A stretch of 64,000 nt of DNA from Micrasema longulum (GCA_022494885.1 JAGVSM010004531.1:1-64000), one strand, 5' to 3'; positions 21,440 through 32,405 are shown, counted from the stretch's first letter. Numbers and translations are program-made. Notes: generated from the letters alone by a model not told the origin.

Positions 21440-22250
21440 AATGAGGAACTTCAGCCCTACGGAAAATTGGAAGCAAATTTTTTTTCTTGAATTTGAACAT
21501 TAAATAAAGAAATATCACTTTTTTACATTTTAAAGTAATAAAGGTCTATGAAATACTGATCAGTAAAAAAAAAATTTTTTTTGCTAATAATTAGTAGCAT
21601 AAAAAATATTTTTTAAATTTGTAATTTTGGATTCCCGCAAAAACGGTCACTCCATTGGCCACGCCCCTAATACGTCACGAAACATGTTTATTTGTTCCCG
21701 TTCATTCAAATTTGTCTAGAACATTATCACGAATCTTGACGTCACAACTACCAAGGCGTTTTTCAAGTGACGTATTTTTTCTAATTAAGCTCTTTTTAAA
21801 ATTTATGTACGAAAACATTTCTCCACAATACCCATGTTGATTTTGAAAATGCAATTAATTGTTCTAAATCCATTTCGTATATTTTTATCGGTATTCGTAT
21901 TATGTGATATTTCCCTATTGTACGGCAAAATTTCCTGAAAGTGAACAAAAAAAATCATAAAACACTTTTTGATAAAAATTAAAAAACAACTTTAAACGAC
22001 ATCACTGGTTCGTATGAATCAACCAATTATGAGAGAGTTATGAAAGATTTCCGGTTTGCTTGCCGTGAATGGACCAATGGGCAGAACTGATCGAGAATAA
22101 GCGGCAAAAAACCTCTGACGTCACACTCGGAGTAATTTCAGAAATAGAAAATCGAAAGGCTGATTATACTGTACATAAAAATTTAAAAAAAGTTTTTTGG
22201 CCTAGTTTAATGGTCTATTGACAAATAAAAAACCTCTTAACTTCCTCATT
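21440..22250 (-). mobile_element. TIR-A element, copy 2, containing a TIR-B insertion
   Basis: Termini are AATGAGGAACTTCAGCCC at the left and AACTTCCTCATT at the right, an inverted pair. The inner blocks (CCTCTGACGTCACACTCGG, GGTCTATTGACAAATAAAAA) run in reverse to copy 1. The 21502-21920 segment interrupts the element and is a TIR-B copy. Confidence 0.9.
21502..21920. mobile_element. TIR-B element, copy 2, nested in TIR-A
   Basis: Matches 9277-9707 across its length (TTAGTAGCATAAAAAATATT, CTCCATTGGCCACGCC, TTTTTATCGGTATTCGTA). The right end GTGATATTTCCCTATTG inverts to a left end with GAAATATCAC. The 61-codon frame at 21655 belongs to this repeat. Confidence 0.85.
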
Positions 22251-22261
22251 ATTAATGAGCC

Positions 22262-22531
22262 TTTATTATAAAACGTCATCATCATTCCCTTTCGCACGTA
22301 ATGGTGCATAGGGTACTGCATTGGTAAACCAATCGCAGCGTATCTTGATCATTTTTTTGTTACATTGAGGTAAGATGATCAGTCTTACGCTTCAGGTACT
22401 ATGGGACTATGAAATATTCTTGTGTGAAAACACGCTTTTAAATAAATATTTCAAATCAGCCATGTCGAATATCGAACCAGAGACTTCTTTCATGGTAGGC
22501 AAACGCGCTGACCATTACACCACGAGGCCTA
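22262..22531 (-). mobile_element. tRNA-derived SINE type 2, near full length
   Basis: On plus, a tail (CATCATCATTCCCTTTCGCA, GGTACTGCATTGGTAAACCA) precedes the body (GATGATCAGTCTTACGCTTC) and an inverted head: GAATATCGAACCAGAGA (B box) and GACCATTACACCACGAGG (A box). It is very similar to 46204-46464. Confidence 0.85.
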
Positions 22532-23014
22532 CATTACAAAACGACAGTAAGATGTTACTAATGTTTAGTAATATAATTTTGAATAGAAAGCAAGTACAAG
22601 CAGTGACTTTATTGAGATGTCGGAGGTGTGATAACTTGTGATCTTTAATGAAAATAACATACTAATTTAATTTTTTTTATGTATGTTTGGACACCTGTAC
22701 TTCGGAACCTTTCGTTAAAAAGTCGGAAAAATTCGTTATTGTTTATCTTGGAAATGGGATGTTCGATCACTGATTTTGGTTTATTACCTTTATGAGTCCA
22801 ATCACCATTGTTGCAAAGTCCAAGAACAATGGCGCGTGAAAACTACTTTTAACGACTATGTGAATATCTGCATTCTGCTTCAAGATTATGGCGTTGTAAA
22901 CTGAAAAATAGGCACTAACTCCTTGTATGGTAAAGATTTGGGTAGTTTCGATAGTACTTTGACGATGACAACGGAAGTTTGCTGCATCAGCCAGCAATCA
23001 CATACTAATCACAT

Positions 23015-23150
23015 ACTACCTCTTAATTTATAAAATGTATGTTCGTCCACATCTGGAGTATGCCTACCAAATCTGGAGTCCCTATTTTAGGAAAAGAGTA
23101 GTTAGAGAAGGTCCAAAGAAGAAAAAACAAAAAAAAACACGAATGTCGTA
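23015..23150 (+). mobile_element. LINE fragment, RT thumb region
   Basis: The frame LIYKMYVRPHLEYAYQIWSP is a diagnostic LINE ORF2 segment (YVRPHLEYA.QVWSP type). It ends in an A-rich stretch near 23140. It is probably a separate insertion from 23215-23443, since the order thumb then palm is wrong for one element. Confidence 0.65.
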
Positions 23151-23214
23151 CAAAAGTTTCAAATTAATAATATAGGAAGTCAAATTTAATAAACTACTCA
23201 TATTTTACGATATT

Positions 23215-23443
23215 GAATTTCTCATGTTTGCTGATGACATCAAGATATTCAAACCCATTTCAACTATTGATGATTGTTACGTTCTTCAAACAAACCTAAA
23301 TGAATTATTCAAATGGTATTATACCAACGAATTGAATCCATGACGCTTTGCAAGAAAAAACATCTTTTGTTATTTGAGTTCAGTATAAGTGAACATGTTT
23401 TACAAAGAGTATGTAAAATCAAGGATCTAGGTATTGTATTTGA
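23215..23443 (+). mobile_element. LINE fragment, RT palm region
   Basis: Begins FLMFADDIKIFKPISTIDDC, where FADD is the catalytic metal-binding motif of the RT palm. It continues NLNELFKWYYTNELNP, then after a stop and frameshift INEHVLQRVCKIKDLGIVFD. It stops at the left arm of the inverted repeat at 23444. Confidence 0.75.
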
Positions 23444-23653
23444 TGATTATGATAAAATTATAAATAAACTTATCAATGAAACTTCTTGGTTTAGTTTGAC
23501 TTTTTATTTTGACCAACGAGCGCTTTCGCCTAAGCAGGCATCTTCAAGACTGGTGCCTATTTAGGCGAAAGCGCTCGTTGGTCAAAATAATAAAAAGTAA
23601 AACTAAACCAAAAAGTTTCATTGATAAGTTTATTTATAATTTTATCATAATCA
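23444..23653. mobile_element. Penelope-like tail foldback
   Basis: Arms of about 90 bp (23444-23533 and 23561-23653) are inverted, for example GACCAACGAGCGCTTTCGCC and its complement. The 27-nt loop completes a hammerhead-like layout on the minus strand: ACCAGT, TTGAAGA core, GCC/GGC stem, GAAA, then self-complementary AGC/GCT. The core carries changes from the CTGANGA consensus. Confidence 0.6.
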
Positions 23654-23711
23654 TTAACTATGGAGTTTTATCAAGAAATATCATAAAACGCTGTAAATAC
23701 ACTGTATAATA

Positions 23712-23762
23712 TTCACCAGTCTGAAGATGCCCATTAGAGGGTGAATGCGCTAATTGGTCAAA
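23712..23762 (+). mobile_element. Penelope-like tail, second copy
   Basis: Contains CTGAAGA (core consensus intact) preceded by ACCAGT, which can pair with ATTGGT downstream (one wobble). GTGAAT replaces CGAAA, so the second core box is damaged. It lies 60 bp from the foldback copy and reads on the opposite strand from that copy's hammerhead-like strand. Confidence 0.5.
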
Positions 23763-23799
23763 ATAAATAAGTGGAAGTGTACCAAGTATTTTTAAAATT

Positions 23800-23830
23800 A
23801 ATAACTTATATGGAAATATAAGTTATTACA
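23800..23830. other. short perfect hairpin
   Basis: AATAACTTATATGGAAATATAAGTTATT folds into a short stem with a GGAA-type loop. It is too AT-rich and short to assign a role. Confidence 0.4.
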
Positions 23831-23940
23831 TCATTACAATGGAATCCCATCAAGAATTGTTAATAAATAATTTAAATGAAATGATAAACATATATTATAT
23901 ATACCTATGACTAGATTCCTCAGCTCTTAGCACGGGACAG

Positions 23941-24604
23941 TTTTTTTTTTTTTTTTTTTAAGCCAACCAACAGGATTAAGTAAGCCCTAATATTTTGGTA
24001 TTAATGAGTAATACTTAATTTAAACATTCTTAAAATCTACTTAAATTAACAAAATGTATGTACGAGTATATAGCATAATCTAGGCGGAAATGGCAAGTGT
24101 GACATCGCGAGTCAGGAGAGACAACACCGCTTGCTTCTTAAATGCCCACCCTTGCTGTAGGAACACATCGACAGTACCGTTTAGTGAGATTTCGTTCACT
24201 GTTCTGAAGATCCTTAGCAGAGGGAAAAATAATCCGATGTTAGTTTTATAATTTCCCACAGCAAAGACAGGATTGGTACGCAAGTTACGGCGAGGTACAT
24301 TAAGGTTTATCTGAGCAAGGATATCATGGGCATATATACAGTTAGATTTTAATTTGTGCAAGAATATCAAACCAGCCAAAATCCTTTTGAATTCTCAACT
24401 AAAGATATGAAAGTACTCCAGGCGATCATAATAGTTGATTATGGAAGTATTTGATCCGATTCTAAATATTAATGATTTAAAAAATTTACGTTGCACAGAT
24501 TCAATCCACGTTATATGAATATTATAATTAGGATACCATATTGTAGAATTAAATTCAAGCAAACTACGAACAAATGATTTATACAATGTAATTGCAATTT
24601 TCAA
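23941..24604 (-). mobile_element. LINE-b fragment, copy 2 with poly(A) tail
   Basis: The T-run 23941-23960 is the minus-strand poly(A) tail. Frames 24395-24604 (LYKSFVRSLLEFNSTIWYPN) and 24080-24379 (ending SLLTRDVTLAISA) are separated by one stop near 24390. It extends further upstream than copy 1 at 7536-8016, so it is the more complete of the two. Confidence 0.85.
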
Positions 24605-25234
24605 AAAAAATAAGTTTTTATTGTATCAGGACATTGCAAAAATATCAAGACATTGCAAAAATATAAAGAAATTGCAACAATACCAACAGATAAAGAATGT
24701 ATGATTTTCCCCATTTCTAATTTACTGCATTATCATTTTTTTTTTTACTTCAGTATGTTAAGTGAAATGTATCTCAAAGTATAATAATTTATTACCATAT
24801 ATAAAACTAATGTATAATATGTATAACTCTATTGTTTTATACTATTTTATAATTTTGTAATAGAATGCCACGCTGTTACTTTAAATGTGTTTATGTTTAT
24901 GATAAAAGGCATTTGTGCCGTGTACACTAATAAAATTAAAATATAAAGACTGTCAAAATAATGTTGTGACTACCAACTTTATTATTATTTTATTTTTTAA
25001 CATTTTCATTTTAATGTATTTTAAGAGAACAACGGCCATTACCAAAAATACAACAATGACAAACAAAACAAAATTATAGGGCGATTATAGGTTTCTATAT
25101 ATTAGTAAATACAATTCCGAAAAATACGTACTTGCGTAGGGCACTTCGTATCACTCCACTTTTTAAAAAAATCTATGAAAAGAAAAAGTTTTTCGTTAAC
25201 GGTCTTAAAAAATCTTATGGCCAAATTTACGCGG
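24605..25234. other. AT-rich stretch with a LINE 3' tail at 24880-24955
   Basis: AAAAGGCATTTGTGCCGTGT, then ACACTAATAAAATTAAAATA, at 24903-24945 is a LINE-type tail related to that at 20370-20410. A CAAGACATTGCAAAAATAT tandem pair is at 24640-24670. Otherwise nothing is supported. Confidence 0.45.
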
Positions 25235-25489
25235 TGTTACCCCATGACGCATATTACAATGGATAGTTACCTTTAATATTATCGACAAAATAAAATTAAG
25301 TTTTCCATTTGAAAAATAAAATATGCATGCATTTTTTTTCTTACCATGTTCAATTATATGTTACCGACTAAGATACTTAAAAATTTTACGCACACATATA
25401 CATTTTCGCACATAAATATTGATTTTACTTTATGCCTGCTCAATATGTACCGGTGAAGATAACGTTTGTAATTGCGGCCCAGATTTGTT
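25235..25489. mobile_element. TIR-C element, copy 3
   Basis: Contains ATTACAATGGATAGTTACCT near the left, GTTACCGACTAAGATACTTA in the middle, and GGTGAAGATAACGTTTGTAA, then TTGCGGCCC, at the right. These match the order and ends of the other TIR-C copies, but the left terminus is decayed. Confidence 0.7.
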
Positions 25490-26187
25490 TATTTTAAAAC
25501 AAGAGAAAATAAATATAATATTAATTACATTAAAAACATAATGCAAAGTTTGTTAAATGAAGTTAGATTAATTATACATTTTATTAACTACTAGGCGGAT
25601 ATAAGATAAATCAATCAATATGATCACTTAATAACTATTAGTTTTCGATTGTATTTTTCAAATACCACGTAACGATTACTTTTAATATTTTTAATTAATA
25701 AATAAAACGTGTTTTAAAGAAACAATTATTTTTAAAATCTTACCTAACGTTACCAGTACAAGAAAATACATAAATCGTATGGAAACGTCAGGGTCTGTTA
25801 TTAAACTTTCTAGGACAAATCGTGATAACTAATAAGCAAAGATGTTCTGAGTTTTCTATTAATTAATTTTATTTATATTCACAATTACTTACTAGAGAAA
25901 TCCCCTTCAGCCTTGGAAATTTTATGCATAAGTATTTTACAAAATAATAATTTAATTTGATTGAAACGTGACTTGCGATAAACAAATAATTCGTCTTGGA
26001 TGAACACTTCAATTTTGACAATATAATAAACAGTTTTTTCTAGCACCAATCTTCAATGAATCCTCCCACGAACAGAATCGTACTAAAAAATATTTCCCGA
26101 CAGACATGAATATTCTTAATTATTAAATGTACCTACGTACGTTTATTTTTAGTAACAATGCAACGTTCCTATTTTGGAAACTAATGT
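25490..26187. other. no feature seen
   Basis: 700 bp of AT-rich DNA with no supported gene, repeat or element end. Confidence 0.45.
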
Positions 26188-26508
26188 TTGTCGCGGGAGG
26201 TAAAATTAGCCGAGTCCTGTTGGCGACCCTTTTGTAAAGAAGCGAAGTATGGAATTGGAAAAAAAGGGATGTAAGTAGGCTGCATGCTGTCGAAATGTAT
26301 CACAAATCTCACACGAAGATTTATGATAGGTGCAAAAATGTCGAGATCCGTGCATTATGTAAGGCTGAGTTTAACATGATCGGCAAAACCAAGAACTGGT
26401 TTGGGCATGTAAAGAAATGGGCAGCAAAAGAACTGCTTAAAGGATTCACGGTGCCAATGTTGATGGATGCAGGAAACGAGAAAGACCGAGAAAGATATGG
26501 CATGACCA
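26188..26508 (+). mobile_element. RTE-like LINE fragment, copy 1
   Basis: The frame from 26295 reads YDRCKNVEIRALCKAEFNMI, then WFGHVKKWAAKELLKG and ERYGMTK, matching the C-terminal part of the RTE-like copies at 44763-45296 and 29389-29812. An upstream piece around 26190 (ATGTTTGTCGCGGGAGG) corresponds to their CLSQEAKL segment. Frameshifts separate the pieces. Confidence 0.75.
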
Positions 26509-27124
26509 AAATCTCGTTTGATTTCGATTTTTTTTCTGATATTTGAATTTCATTTTCTCGGTCATATTTATCTCCCTATTTTGCTTTTCCAGAGACTCAT
26601 TTAAATCATTATCTGTCACTATTTTTATTAGACCCTCGAAAACAACTAAAGGACTTTTCGTTTTTGGTTCTTCCATTTTGAAATTAGTTTCCCTCCCTAT
26701 TCCCAATTCCTTTCTATCATCTTCTTAACAACAGTATATCTGAAGTTCGTCGTTTCTCAGTTTTCTTGCAGTCACAACACGAATACGTTTAATAACCATA
26801 TTACAACAGAGATGAAGAACATTTAAGAGAAGGTAATATATTAGTCTAGGCATCTACAGGGCTTATGTCCTGTCAATGGCTGGTTTAAGTGGCCACTTTA
26901 CACACTGTGTAACATTCACCATTCTGCCCACATTTGAACATCTATATTTCTTCAATTCATTCATCTGTTGATGTTTGTGAAGTTAAAGAGCTGAAACCTT
27001 TATTTATGCGGGTGAGATTCATCCGATTGAATTATTATATACCATATTATCTTTTACAGAATATTTAATTTTTTCTTTCTTATGTTATAAAAAAATATTA
27101 TAACTGTCCATTATTTATTATAGG

Positions 27125-27300
27125 AGCTAAAATTTTATTAACATTTTCTTGTATACCCACGAACAGGCCATGCCTTTGTGAGATTTTTTTGTTTACTATT
27201 TTTCTATTAATATGTATTTCATTGATATGTAATTATGCTTTATTTTTATAATACTCTGTTTTATTTAATTTAATTTTAATTTTTTAATTTTTAAAATTTT
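27125..27300 (+). mobile_element. possible LINE 3' tail inside foldback-D
   Basis: ACAGGCCATGCCTTTGTGAG is shared, in inverse orientation, with AAAGGCATGGCCTGTGGTTG at 44075. Both lie in AT-rich UTR-like sequence, which suggests tails of one LINE family. Confidence 0.4.
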
Positions 27301-27309
27301 ATTTTTGCA

Positions 27310-27472
27310 CCACAACAGGCTAGGAGGCCCAATTACAGTGGTGAATTACATCACAGAACACCCAGGCTTGAGAAAATTCACATTATTTTTTTGTGTTCTC
27401 ACCGGGAATCGAACCCGGAACCTTCCGTATGTGAGTCAAGCGTCTTGACCACTACACCACGGAGGCCGCCAA
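27310..27472 (-). mobile_element. tRNA-derived SINE head, minus strand
   Basis: Inverted B box GGGAATCGAACCCGGAACC and inverted A box CCACTACACCACGGAGGCC are at 27408-27472. On minus this gives GGCCTCCGTGGTGTAGTGGT followed by GGTTCCGGGTTCGATTCCCG. The body toward 27310 is not tRNA-like. The internal promoter boxes are among the best kept in the window. Confidence 0.75.
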
Positions 27473-27766
27473 TTATTATTATGTTTATTGTAAAAAACAA
27501 AAATAAAAAAATAAAATTAAAATTAAAATTCACCTACATACTAAGCAACGCCTAAAAATGTTATTTTTTCCATTTCTATACTTGTAAAGCGGCCACTTAA
27601 ACCAGCCACTGAGAGGTCATAAGTCCTATAGATGCCTAGACTTTTATATTACCTTCTCTTAAATGTTATTTATCTCTTTTGTAATATGTTAATAAAAACA
27701 GCTCCCCTGGGAGTTGAATCCAGTTCTTGTCAACAAAAATTTGGACAAACTCAAAACATTGTTGAC

Positions 27767-28147
27767 GAGTAAGTTTGCTTCTTACGTTGACTTTTCGCTT
27801 TGGAATTCACTCTAATTCATCTCCTTTTTTATCTTATCTCACAACTATAGAATGAAAATTATTTTCTTGAAGTTTCTCGCTGCCATACTGGCGTATTTAT
27901 GTTAAATTGTTGTCCGAGATAGCGGTTAATGTACTCCTATTTTGTTCCTCACTTCTCTCTTTAATTAAACGTAAATTTGTATCGATCTCTTTCGAAGCTT
28001 TTATTACATGGTTGTTTGATTGCTTTTTTTTTGAGACCTCTTATTTTTGTATAGTATAAAACCCACTGAAGCAATTGTTTTGTTTTACAGAGAATTTCAT
28101 TTTTTTTTTTTTTGCTTTGACAGTAACTATTTCCTCAACCTTCACAG
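27767..28147. other. no feature seen
   Basis: No element or gene supported, apart from the pyrimidine tract immediately before 28148 that is part of the candidate exon below. Confidence 0.4.
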
Positions 28148-28209
28148 GAGTGTTTGGACCAGGTGTGTCGGCATATCATACCTGTATAGGTCAGGGGCGA
28201 ATCGTCAAA
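28148..28209 (+). CDS. candidate short internal exon
   Basis: A long pyrimidine tract (around 28100-28120) and TTCACAG precede position 28148, and AAA followed by GTAAGC lies at 28207-28215. The 62-bp interval has no stop in the frame reading GVFGPGVSAYHTCIGQGRIV and is less AT-rich than the flanks. I do not recognise the peptide, and no partner exon was found. It may be a decayed repeat or chance splice signals. Confidence 0.2.
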
Positions 28210-29034
28210 GTAAGCGATTATGCACAGCTTACCATATATTTGACTTTAAATAATAATAAATTATAGTAACCATGTTTATGGGAAAAAAAAAAGTAATAAT
28301 TATTTATTAAAAATCACCGTTTATATCTTTCTAAAAAAAAACATCTATGAAGCGCGCCCAGCCCATTCTTACTGAACGATGAAACTAGCCGATTACCTCA
28401 GTTTATTCTTCCATACAAAAAAGTACACTGTATTTTTCGTCTTTAACCCAAGTCGGCTTTTTTCGTACTAAAAAAAACTTGCAGATTACAAATATTTTTA
28501 GAAGATTCTCTATTCGGAAACTAGTATTTCGAACATTTTTTCTGAAGGACTATTTTTCTTTGATGGGATAACGTTGACATATTATGTATCACATAGGACA
28601 GGTGGCGTTCGCAGTGGCCGTTTTAGGCATTATTCATTTAAAAAGAAATCGGTCAGTGCTCAAGTCTTGACAGTACTGTCAATGACAGATCATAATGAAA
28701 ATATCTGCGGAATGTCATTGTGGTATTTGTTAATAAACTTTTGTGCAAGTATTGTATTAAAATAGTGTAGAATAAAGCTACGTTTATCACGTGGTTAATA
28801 ATAATTGTTGTTTGAGTTGATTTTCACAGAATTACAGTCATTTATAATTACATTACTTACATGTTATGTAAGTACTTATATGTAGTACAAATTAATGAAC
28901 ATTTTTAATAGATTACCTATAAAATAAATCACCCACAGCGCCACTGGTATATGTATATTTGCAGGAGAAGAATCTCTTGAATGTGGGTTTGATTTAGTAC
29001 CATACCTGTTGGCTACAATTTGCTTCTTTATTTA
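28210..29034. other. no feature seen
   Basis: AT-rich DNA with no repeat partner recognised in the window. The 63-codon frame at 28574 has no known motif. Confidence 0.45.
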
Positions 29035-29070
29035 TTTATTTACTTTTACATAAACGGCATAAATTGCCTT
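29035..29070 (-). mobile_element. LINE 3' tail fragment
   Basis: TTATTTATTTACTTTTACAT, then AAACGGCATAAATTGCC, is the inverse of the tail type seen at 20370-20410. Confidence 0.4.
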
Positions 29071-29140
29071 TAACATATTGAACATAAATATGAAAAAAAA
29101 AACGTACACATAAAAAAAATATAAAATTGCTTGACTATCC

Positions 29141-29176
29141 AGTAACCCAGCTACGTGTACACGTAGCTGGGTTACT
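29141..29176. repeat. 36-bp perfect palindrome
   Basis: AGTAACCCAGCTACGT, GTAC, then ACGTAGCTGGGTTACT is self-complementary without a mismatch and has no spacer. No partner copy was noticed elsewhere in the window. Confidence 0.95.
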
Positions 29177-29388
29177 CTTTTACCCTCATATGTTGATAAA
29201 ATTATCTTTCGATTGATATATCACACAATCACACAATCACACACGTTCACAATAAATATTTTTTTTTAAACTGAACATAACACACACGTAGACGTATTTT
29301 AACAGTTCGCTTAAGTGCACTGTCAAAATACTATAAAAATAATATAAAACATTCGAATCGAATCGAAATTCTGAAACATTCGAATTGT

Positions 29389-29812
29389 AAATCCTTTTAG
29401 CCGTTTTTTCGCCGTCCATTCGCTCTACATGTCCAAACCAGCGCAGCATTCCTTTCTTGATTTTGACGATAATGCTTCAGCCTTTCGTAATGCACAGATC
29501 TCGACGTGTGCACCCATCACACATACATCATACACCACACGTTCGTCTGAAAGATTTCATTTCGACAGCATTAGCATTCAGCCTACTTTCATCATTGTTT
29601 TTTCCAATTCCATACTTCGCTCCCATATATAAGGGTCATCACCAGAACTCCACTGTGAACTGCTAGTTTTGCCTCCTGCGACAAACATTTGATTGCCAAG
29701 GTAAACTTAAGTGCACCGTTCAGACAGTTCCCGGCACTCACCCTCTTTTCAATATCTTTCTCAGTCTTTCCATCGCTGGTAAACATACTTCTCAGATACA
29801 AAAACTCTTATA
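29389..29812 (-). mobile_element. RTE-like LINE fragment, copy 2
   Basis: The minus-strand frames read YLRSMFTSDGKTEKDIEKRV, then LIYGSEVWNW (29592-29801) and LRWFGHVERMDGEKTAKRIY (29389-29449). Both blocks are standard in RTE-type ORF C-termini. The part between them (29460-29590) has lost frame. Its 5' end abuts a CR1/L2 tail at 29823. Confidence 0.8.
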
Positions 29813-29822
29813 TATATTTATA

Positions 29823-29881
29823 TTTATAGTTGGATAATTTATATAGCGCCATTTTTGTGAAAATCACCTCAAGGGCGCTGA
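29823..29881 (-). mobile_element. CR1/L2-like 3' tail only
   Basis: TATATAGCGCCATTTTTGTG, then AATCACCTCAAGGGCGCTG, is the inverse of the CR1/L2-like tail. Confidence 0.75.
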
Positions 29882-30194
29882 TTCTACCTGATTCAGTATA
29901 TCTCCGTTCACAGTGTATACATCTAAACTGTTAAAAAAAACAGTAGCATTCGAAAAATTAAAATATTTTTTTAAATAAAAAATTCATTAGTCAATATCAA
30001 AAACAAATAAAATACCTTTTAAGTTAATAATTGGATAAAAAACTTTGTTTTGGGGGCTGTATTTGTATTTGGATACTACATTTGCTTCTCAATAACGAAT
30101 TTTTAAGAAACCTCAAATATTGTTTCCGAAGGCGGGTCAGAATGTTAAATCGGTTTTATAAGATGGATTTTTTTTATGTTTCAAGTTGAAACCA

Positions 30195-30298
30195 TCAAAA
30201 ACAATTTACATCGATCTTTCCCGGAATCAAACCTGGAACCTCGGGCATGTTGGATATACATACACCATACACACTAACCAGTACACTACGAGGCGAAC
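30195..30298 (-). mobile_element. tRNA-derived SINE head, minus strand
   Basis: Inverted B box CCCGGAATCAAACCTGGAAC and inverted A box CAGTACACTACGAGGCG are about 40 bp apart, as in a tRNA-derived SINE head. Confidence 0.55.
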
Positions 30299-31038
30299 TT
30301 GTCTTAATTTTCTTGTTCAGGATTTTTACCTGAGAGTAGCCATCAAGTAAAAAATGTTTGTCCAGGATTCTAATCCTATTTAACACTCAGAATTGCAGTA
30401 TGTGTGTTAAACAAAACCAGAAATACATGTTCCTCTTTATTTTCTTTTTGAGGATTTTCATTAGTTTATTACATATACAGGATTCATATTAATCGAAAAC
30501 ACTCGTCCAGGATTCGCGTTGTTTCAGAGACCGAACTATACTCCTCGTCGTCTCAGATTCAGACAGTAAAAAAACTAATGTTTTATTTTATGAAATAACA
30601 ATATTCTTGAAATTCGCTTAAGCAAACTTCAAGCTGGCAGAATGGTCCGCATTATAGTCGCCTCCCACTTCACAAAAATCCTCGAGATATATGACAATAA
30701 GTAATAATTCACGGAAGAAATGATAGATGACCCTCGACTTAAAATCCACATGGAGTCAAGGTGACCCCGAGCAGCCGAGAGCATCACTCATTACCATAAT
30801 AACATTATTTATCTCCCCACAAAATTTTACAGCCAATATGCTAATTCTCGCCCGCCATATAATGCGCCTATCTGAAGCCACTTTATTCTCCGTTTTATTA
30901 ACGTTAATTGTCCATTTTTGAGGTTAATCTTCTGGTTGTCAATAACAAAAACATAATAACACACCATTTAATAAAAATGTACGTAGACGCAGGTAATAAT
31001 TATTAAAATACATTATTTACTTTCAGGGCTCGAAGGAT
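30299..31038. other. no feature seen
   Basis: Three diverged GTCCAGGATT-type words (30312, 30360, 30507) recur at uneven spacing. No gene or element could be assigned. Confidence 0.4.
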
Positions 31039-31464
31039 ATGTATATCACTGAAATATTATATACGAGTATCATGACATGTTTTATGTTATTTTTGGCTGA
31101 TATACCCTGTAGCTTAATCACAAATAACTATCGACGTGACAACAATTTCGCAACATGTTTTTTTATCGTATTCGCTATCAAAATGGAACACCTAATATTA
31201 AATGTCAAAATATTTTCATTTGGCCACGTAAAATCCTGCTGCGCAATCACATATTTGAATTTCACAGGTGTAAATATGGAAAATGTTCCAAAACTGCTAT
31301 TTTTATTTATTTATTTATCATGCTATTTATTGCATTTCGCCGGCACGCTGCGATTGGCAAGCCAAATGTCAAGAAAAGCAGTCGCCATAGTAATTGTAAT
31401 TTATTTTTCACTTTTTAGTATTAGATACTCCTTACTATTTTGCAAATGCAATTATTTTTTATAG
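31039..31464 (+). CDS. uncertain 141-codon open frame
   Basis: One of the longer frames outside recognised repeats. It is rich in hydrophobic residues and cysteine, with three possible membrane stretches, but shows no motif or family I know. The overlapping frame at 31155-31418 is also open, which fits AT-rich chance openness better than selection. More likely not a gene. Confidence 0.12.
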   Translation: MYITEILYTSIMTCFMLFLADIPCSLITNNYRRDNNFATCFFIVFAIKMEHLILNVKIFSFGHVKSCCAITYLNFTGVNMENVPKLLFLFIYLSCYLLHFAGTLRLASQMSRKAVAIVIVIYFSLFSIRYSLLFCKCNYFL

Positions 31465-32103
31465 TAAACGCCGATTTTTTGCCAGTGAACTGTATTTATT
31501 TACGAGGAAAACAGAAAACAAACCGACACGAGCATCGACTTAGAGATTGCACACGCGTTGACTTATAACCGCGATAACTTAAGCATGTTCATTGTTGTTC
31601 ATTGTGATCCCTCAAATGCTTAGCATGTTTTTAAGCACGTCAATAATTATTTGTGATTGCGCCGCTGGTGTAAAACAGTGACAATGTATTTTTCCGAACG
31701 TTGGTATAATTAAAAACACACAATTACATAAACATTTAGTGTCGACTCTTTGTCTATAACGACAACAAGTTGTAAAGCAGAAATGGCACATTAGCCATTA
31801 AACTGAATGATTGCAAATGATGGCATTAATGTAAACTTGGCGGAGGTAATATTGCTGTTGACGGTGCACGACCTTAACTCCAAGGTCCTCGCCTCAACTC
31901 CTTACTGGATGTTTACTTTTATACGCTAATTATATCGAACTAGAATCCAATGCACCAGAAGCGGTTTGAGTCAAGTCGCAGTTGAAGTCATTGTCCATTG
32001 TAAAGAATAAATAATATAATACAACGAAATTTTGGCTCAGTCGAAACCTGCGGTCGGGATGTGTCAGAATACGTTCGGCTGCACTCGGGTTGAAAATCAG
32101 CAC
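31465..32103. other. no feature seen
   Basis: No supported gene or repeat; base composition is somewhat less AT-rich around 31850-32100. Confidence 0.4.
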
Positions 32104-32405
32104 AATGAGGAATTCTTTTTTAGTGCTATGATTTTTTAAGATTTGTATTTCTGAAATAACTCCGCGTGTGACGTCAGAGGTTCTTCTCTGTCAGTTCTCC
32201 GATTGGTTCGTTTACGGTAAGCACACAGGATATCCTTCACAGCTCTCATATCATTGGTTGGTTCATATGAACCAGTGACGTCGTTCAAAGTAGTACGTTT
32301 TTATTTAAATATTTTTTATAATTTTTTCGTACATTTTCTAGAAATTTTGCAGCACAATTAAATGCTGTTATTTTATCGCGCGCAAGAAAACATTTTTGAT
32401 TGATT
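32104..32405 (+). mobile_element. TIR-A element, copy 3, internally deleted
   Basis: The left end AATGAGGAATTC joins directly to AGTGCTATGATTTTTTAAGA, lacking about 60 bp seen in copies 1 and 6. The interior CTCCGCGTGTGACGTCAGAG and CAGCTCTCATATCATTGGTT are well preserved. The right terminus is not clear. Confidence 0.8.

Larger units (their letters stand above)
26834..27766. mobile_element. foldback-D element, copy 2, interrupted
   Basis: The left arm (26834-26930) has AGTCTAGGCATCTACAGGGC and GGCTGGTTTAAGTGGCCACT. The right arm (27590-27660) carries the complement, GGCCACTTAAACCAGCC, then AGATGCCTAGAC. The shared right tail ends GGACAAACTCAAAACATTG. About 600 bp of foreign sequence, including a SINE and a possible LINE tail, sits between the arms. 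Confidence 0.8.
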
